This document shows positions 52,347-53,459 of a stretch of DNA of 53,459 nt, one piece after another; positions within the stretch are counted from its first letter, which is position 1; every line of letters starts with the position of its first letter. The notes beneath the pieces are model-generated. The model worked only from the letters and a program-made list of their open reading frames with translations, was not told the DNA's origin and searched no databases. The DNA is taken from NCBI GenBank assembly GCA_041917975.1, contig JAYRWN010000178.1:1-53459 (forward strand). The letters are read 5' to 3'. The translations under genes were made by a program, and so were the position numbers. Source of the stretch: JAYRWN01 sp041917975. GTDB lineage: Bacteria > Bacteroidota > Bacteroidia > Chitinophagales > Saprospiraceae.

Positions 52347-53459
52347 ATGAAAATAACTGTAGTTGGAACCGGATATGTCGGATTGGTTACGGGTGTTTGT
52401 TTTGCTGAAACCGGTAATGACGTCGTTTGCGTGGATATTGATCAGCACAAAATTCAGCAATTAAAACAAGGCATTATCCCTATTTATGAGCCAGGGCTAG
52501 ATATCCTATTTCACCGCAACACCAAAGAAGGGCGTTTAACTTTTTCTACCAGTATTCAGGAAGGTATCCAGCATGGCCAAATCATTTTTATGGCCCTACC
52601 CACCCCTCCCGGAGAGGATGGTTCTGCCGATTTATCTTATATTCTGAATGCCGCAGCAGAAATCGCCGGTTTGATTAAGCGCTATACCGTTATTGTGGAC
52701 AAAAGTACTGTACCCGTTGGTACTGCTGAAAAGGTTCGAGATATTATGTTACCCAAACTTCCCCAAGAATTGTTTGATGTGGTGTCAAACCCCGAGTTTT
52801 TGCGTGAAGGAGTCGCTGTGGAGGATTTTATGAAACCTGACCGGGTAGTGATCGGTGCGGATTCAGAGCGGGCAAAAAAATTAATGGAACTTCTTTATGC
52901 CCCGTTTGTGCGTCAAGGTAATCCGGTGCTGTTTATGGACATCCGGTCTGCCGAAATGACCAAATATGCTGCCAATGCTTACCTGGCTACTCGGATCAGT
53001 TTTATGAATGAAATAGCCAATTTATGTGAAAAATTAGGTGCCAATGTGGATCATGTCCGCCGGGGCATCGGGTCAGATAATCGGATTGGCAAGCGGTTTT
53101 TATTTCCGGGGGTCGGTTATGGTGGAAGCTGTTTCCCCAAAGATGTTCAGGCTCTGCATCGCACAGCCAAATCTAAAGATTACCAGTTTAAGATATTAGA
53201 TGCGGTCATGCAGGTCAATGCGCGCCAAAAAGAACTATTTGCCGACCGGGTTTTGGATTTTTTTGGGCACAATTTAAAAGACAAAAAAATTGCTGTCTGG
53301 GGCTTAGCTTTTAAACCAAACACCGACGACGTGCGTGAAGCCCCGGCCATAACAATTATCCGCAAACTACAAGATAACGGGGCAGAGATTTTAGCATTTG
53401 ACCCGGAGGCAATGCCTACTTTTAAAAAATTCTCCGGCTTGGAACTAAATTATGCCACC
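52347..53459 (+). CDS. ugd: UDP-glucose 6-dehydrogenase (5' part, cut by window edge)
   Basis: The first 371 codons of a typical 430-450-codon gene; no stop before the edge. It oxidises UDP-glucose to UDP-glucuronate for polysaccharide synthesis. Seen are the NAD-binding motif GTGYVGLVTG (7-16), VDKSTVPVGTAEKVRD, NPEFLREGVAVEDFMKPDRV, EMTKYAANAYLATRISFMNE, the catalytic Cys262 in GYGGSCFPKD, and the start of the C-terminal domain (WGLAFKPNTDDVREAP). GDP-mannose dehydrogenase is less likely given SCFPKD and FLREG. It is the first enzyme gene after the regulatory pair. Confidence 0.93.
   Translation, partial: MKITVVGTGYVGLVTGVCFAETGNDVVCVDIDQHKIQQLKQGIIPIYEPGLDILFHRNTKEGRLTFSTSIQEGIQHGQIIFMALPTPPGEDGSADLSYILNAAAEIAGLIKRYTVIVDKSTVPVGTAEKVRDIMLPKLPQELFDVVSNPEFLREGVAVEDFMKPDRVVIGADSERAKKLMELLYAPFVRQGNPVLFMDIRSAEMTKYAANAYLATRISFMNEIANLCEKLGANVDHVRRGIGSDNRIGKRFLFPGVGYGGSCFPKDVQALHRTAKSKDYQFKILDAVMQVNARQKELFADRVLDFFGHNLKDKKIAVWGLAFKPNTDDVREAPAITIIRKLQDNGAEILAFDPEAMPTFKKFSGLELNYAT

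Noticed and set aside
1..53459. CRISPR array, prophage, insertion sequence or defence island
   Set aside because: No regularly spaced repeats, transposase, integrase or known defence genes were seen; the window is mostly housekeeping and envelope genes.

Overview
This 53.5 kb window is a chromosomal segment of a member of the Bacteroidota, probably Saprospiraceae-like (the family is inferred; nothing here fixes it). The grounds are AT-leaning coding DNA with few Shine-Dalgarno sites, promoters of the Bacteroidota type (TTTG about 20 nt before TAnnTTTG), a separate atpD-atpC pair with a very short epsilon subunit, families typical of the phylum (TIGR02757, DUF2851, DM13 lipoprotein, OmpA with PD40 repeats, UpxY-like NusG paralogue), and an OmpA/TPR/SLBB-rich envelope gene set. 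No tRNA, rRNA, CRISPR array, insertion sequence or phage gene was seen.

Layout. 1-7.1 kb: end of an outer-membrane barrel gene, pth (-), a radical SAM/SPASM gene, a TPR protein, a TPR-PD40-OmpA protein, rlmD and an SDR (+). 7.2-10.2 kb: iron module, feoAB (-) divergent from ferritin (+) across a 118-nt control region. 10.2-16.0 kb: a minus-strand run of two lipoproteins, a secreted PqqB-like metallo-hydrolase, atpC, atpD, lipA and a barrel-like protein. 16.1-21.5 kb: upp, a sodium:solute symporter, a DinB-fold protein, a periplasmic thioredoxin-fold protein (-) and a class III aminotransferase. 21.6-24.1 kb: an ECF sigma / anti-sigma / secreted-protein cassette, closed by a clear terminator. 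24.3-25.8 kb: rpoN (-). 26.1-31.7 kb: a 41-aa membrane microprotein, then rimP-nusA-infB behind a promoter and a terminator-like hairpin, then a TIGR02757 gene. 31.7-33.4 kb: nadD and dnaN (-). 33.6-53.5 kb: about 20 kb all on the + strand, with a catalytically dead M16 homologue, then mreB-mreC-mreD-mrdA-folA-DUF2851-lpxK-wzi-like-metH-SLBB export protein-Wzz-like protein with gaps of 17 nt or less, then two regulatory genes (wHTH/pseudo-nucleotidyltransferase and UpxY-like NusG paralogue) and the 5' part of a UDP-glucose dehydrogenase gene cut by the window edge.

How it fits together. The last 20 kb reads as an envelope programme: rod-shape machinery, lipid A kinase, and the outer-membrane, export and chain-length parts of an exopolysaccharide system, followed by a control pair and the first sugar-nucleotide enzyme. 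Most of the window is well-known housekeeping. The parts most worth attention are (1) two related TGAGT...ACTCA inverted repeats flanking the wHTH/pseudo-NTase and NusG-paralogue genes; (2) the sigma/anti-sigma cassette whose secreted third member is an internally duplicated protein of no family I recognise; (3) the feoAB operator lying on the predicted transcription start; (4) the attenuator-like hairpin before rimP-nusA-infB; and (5) the small membrane ORF between rpoN and rimP.
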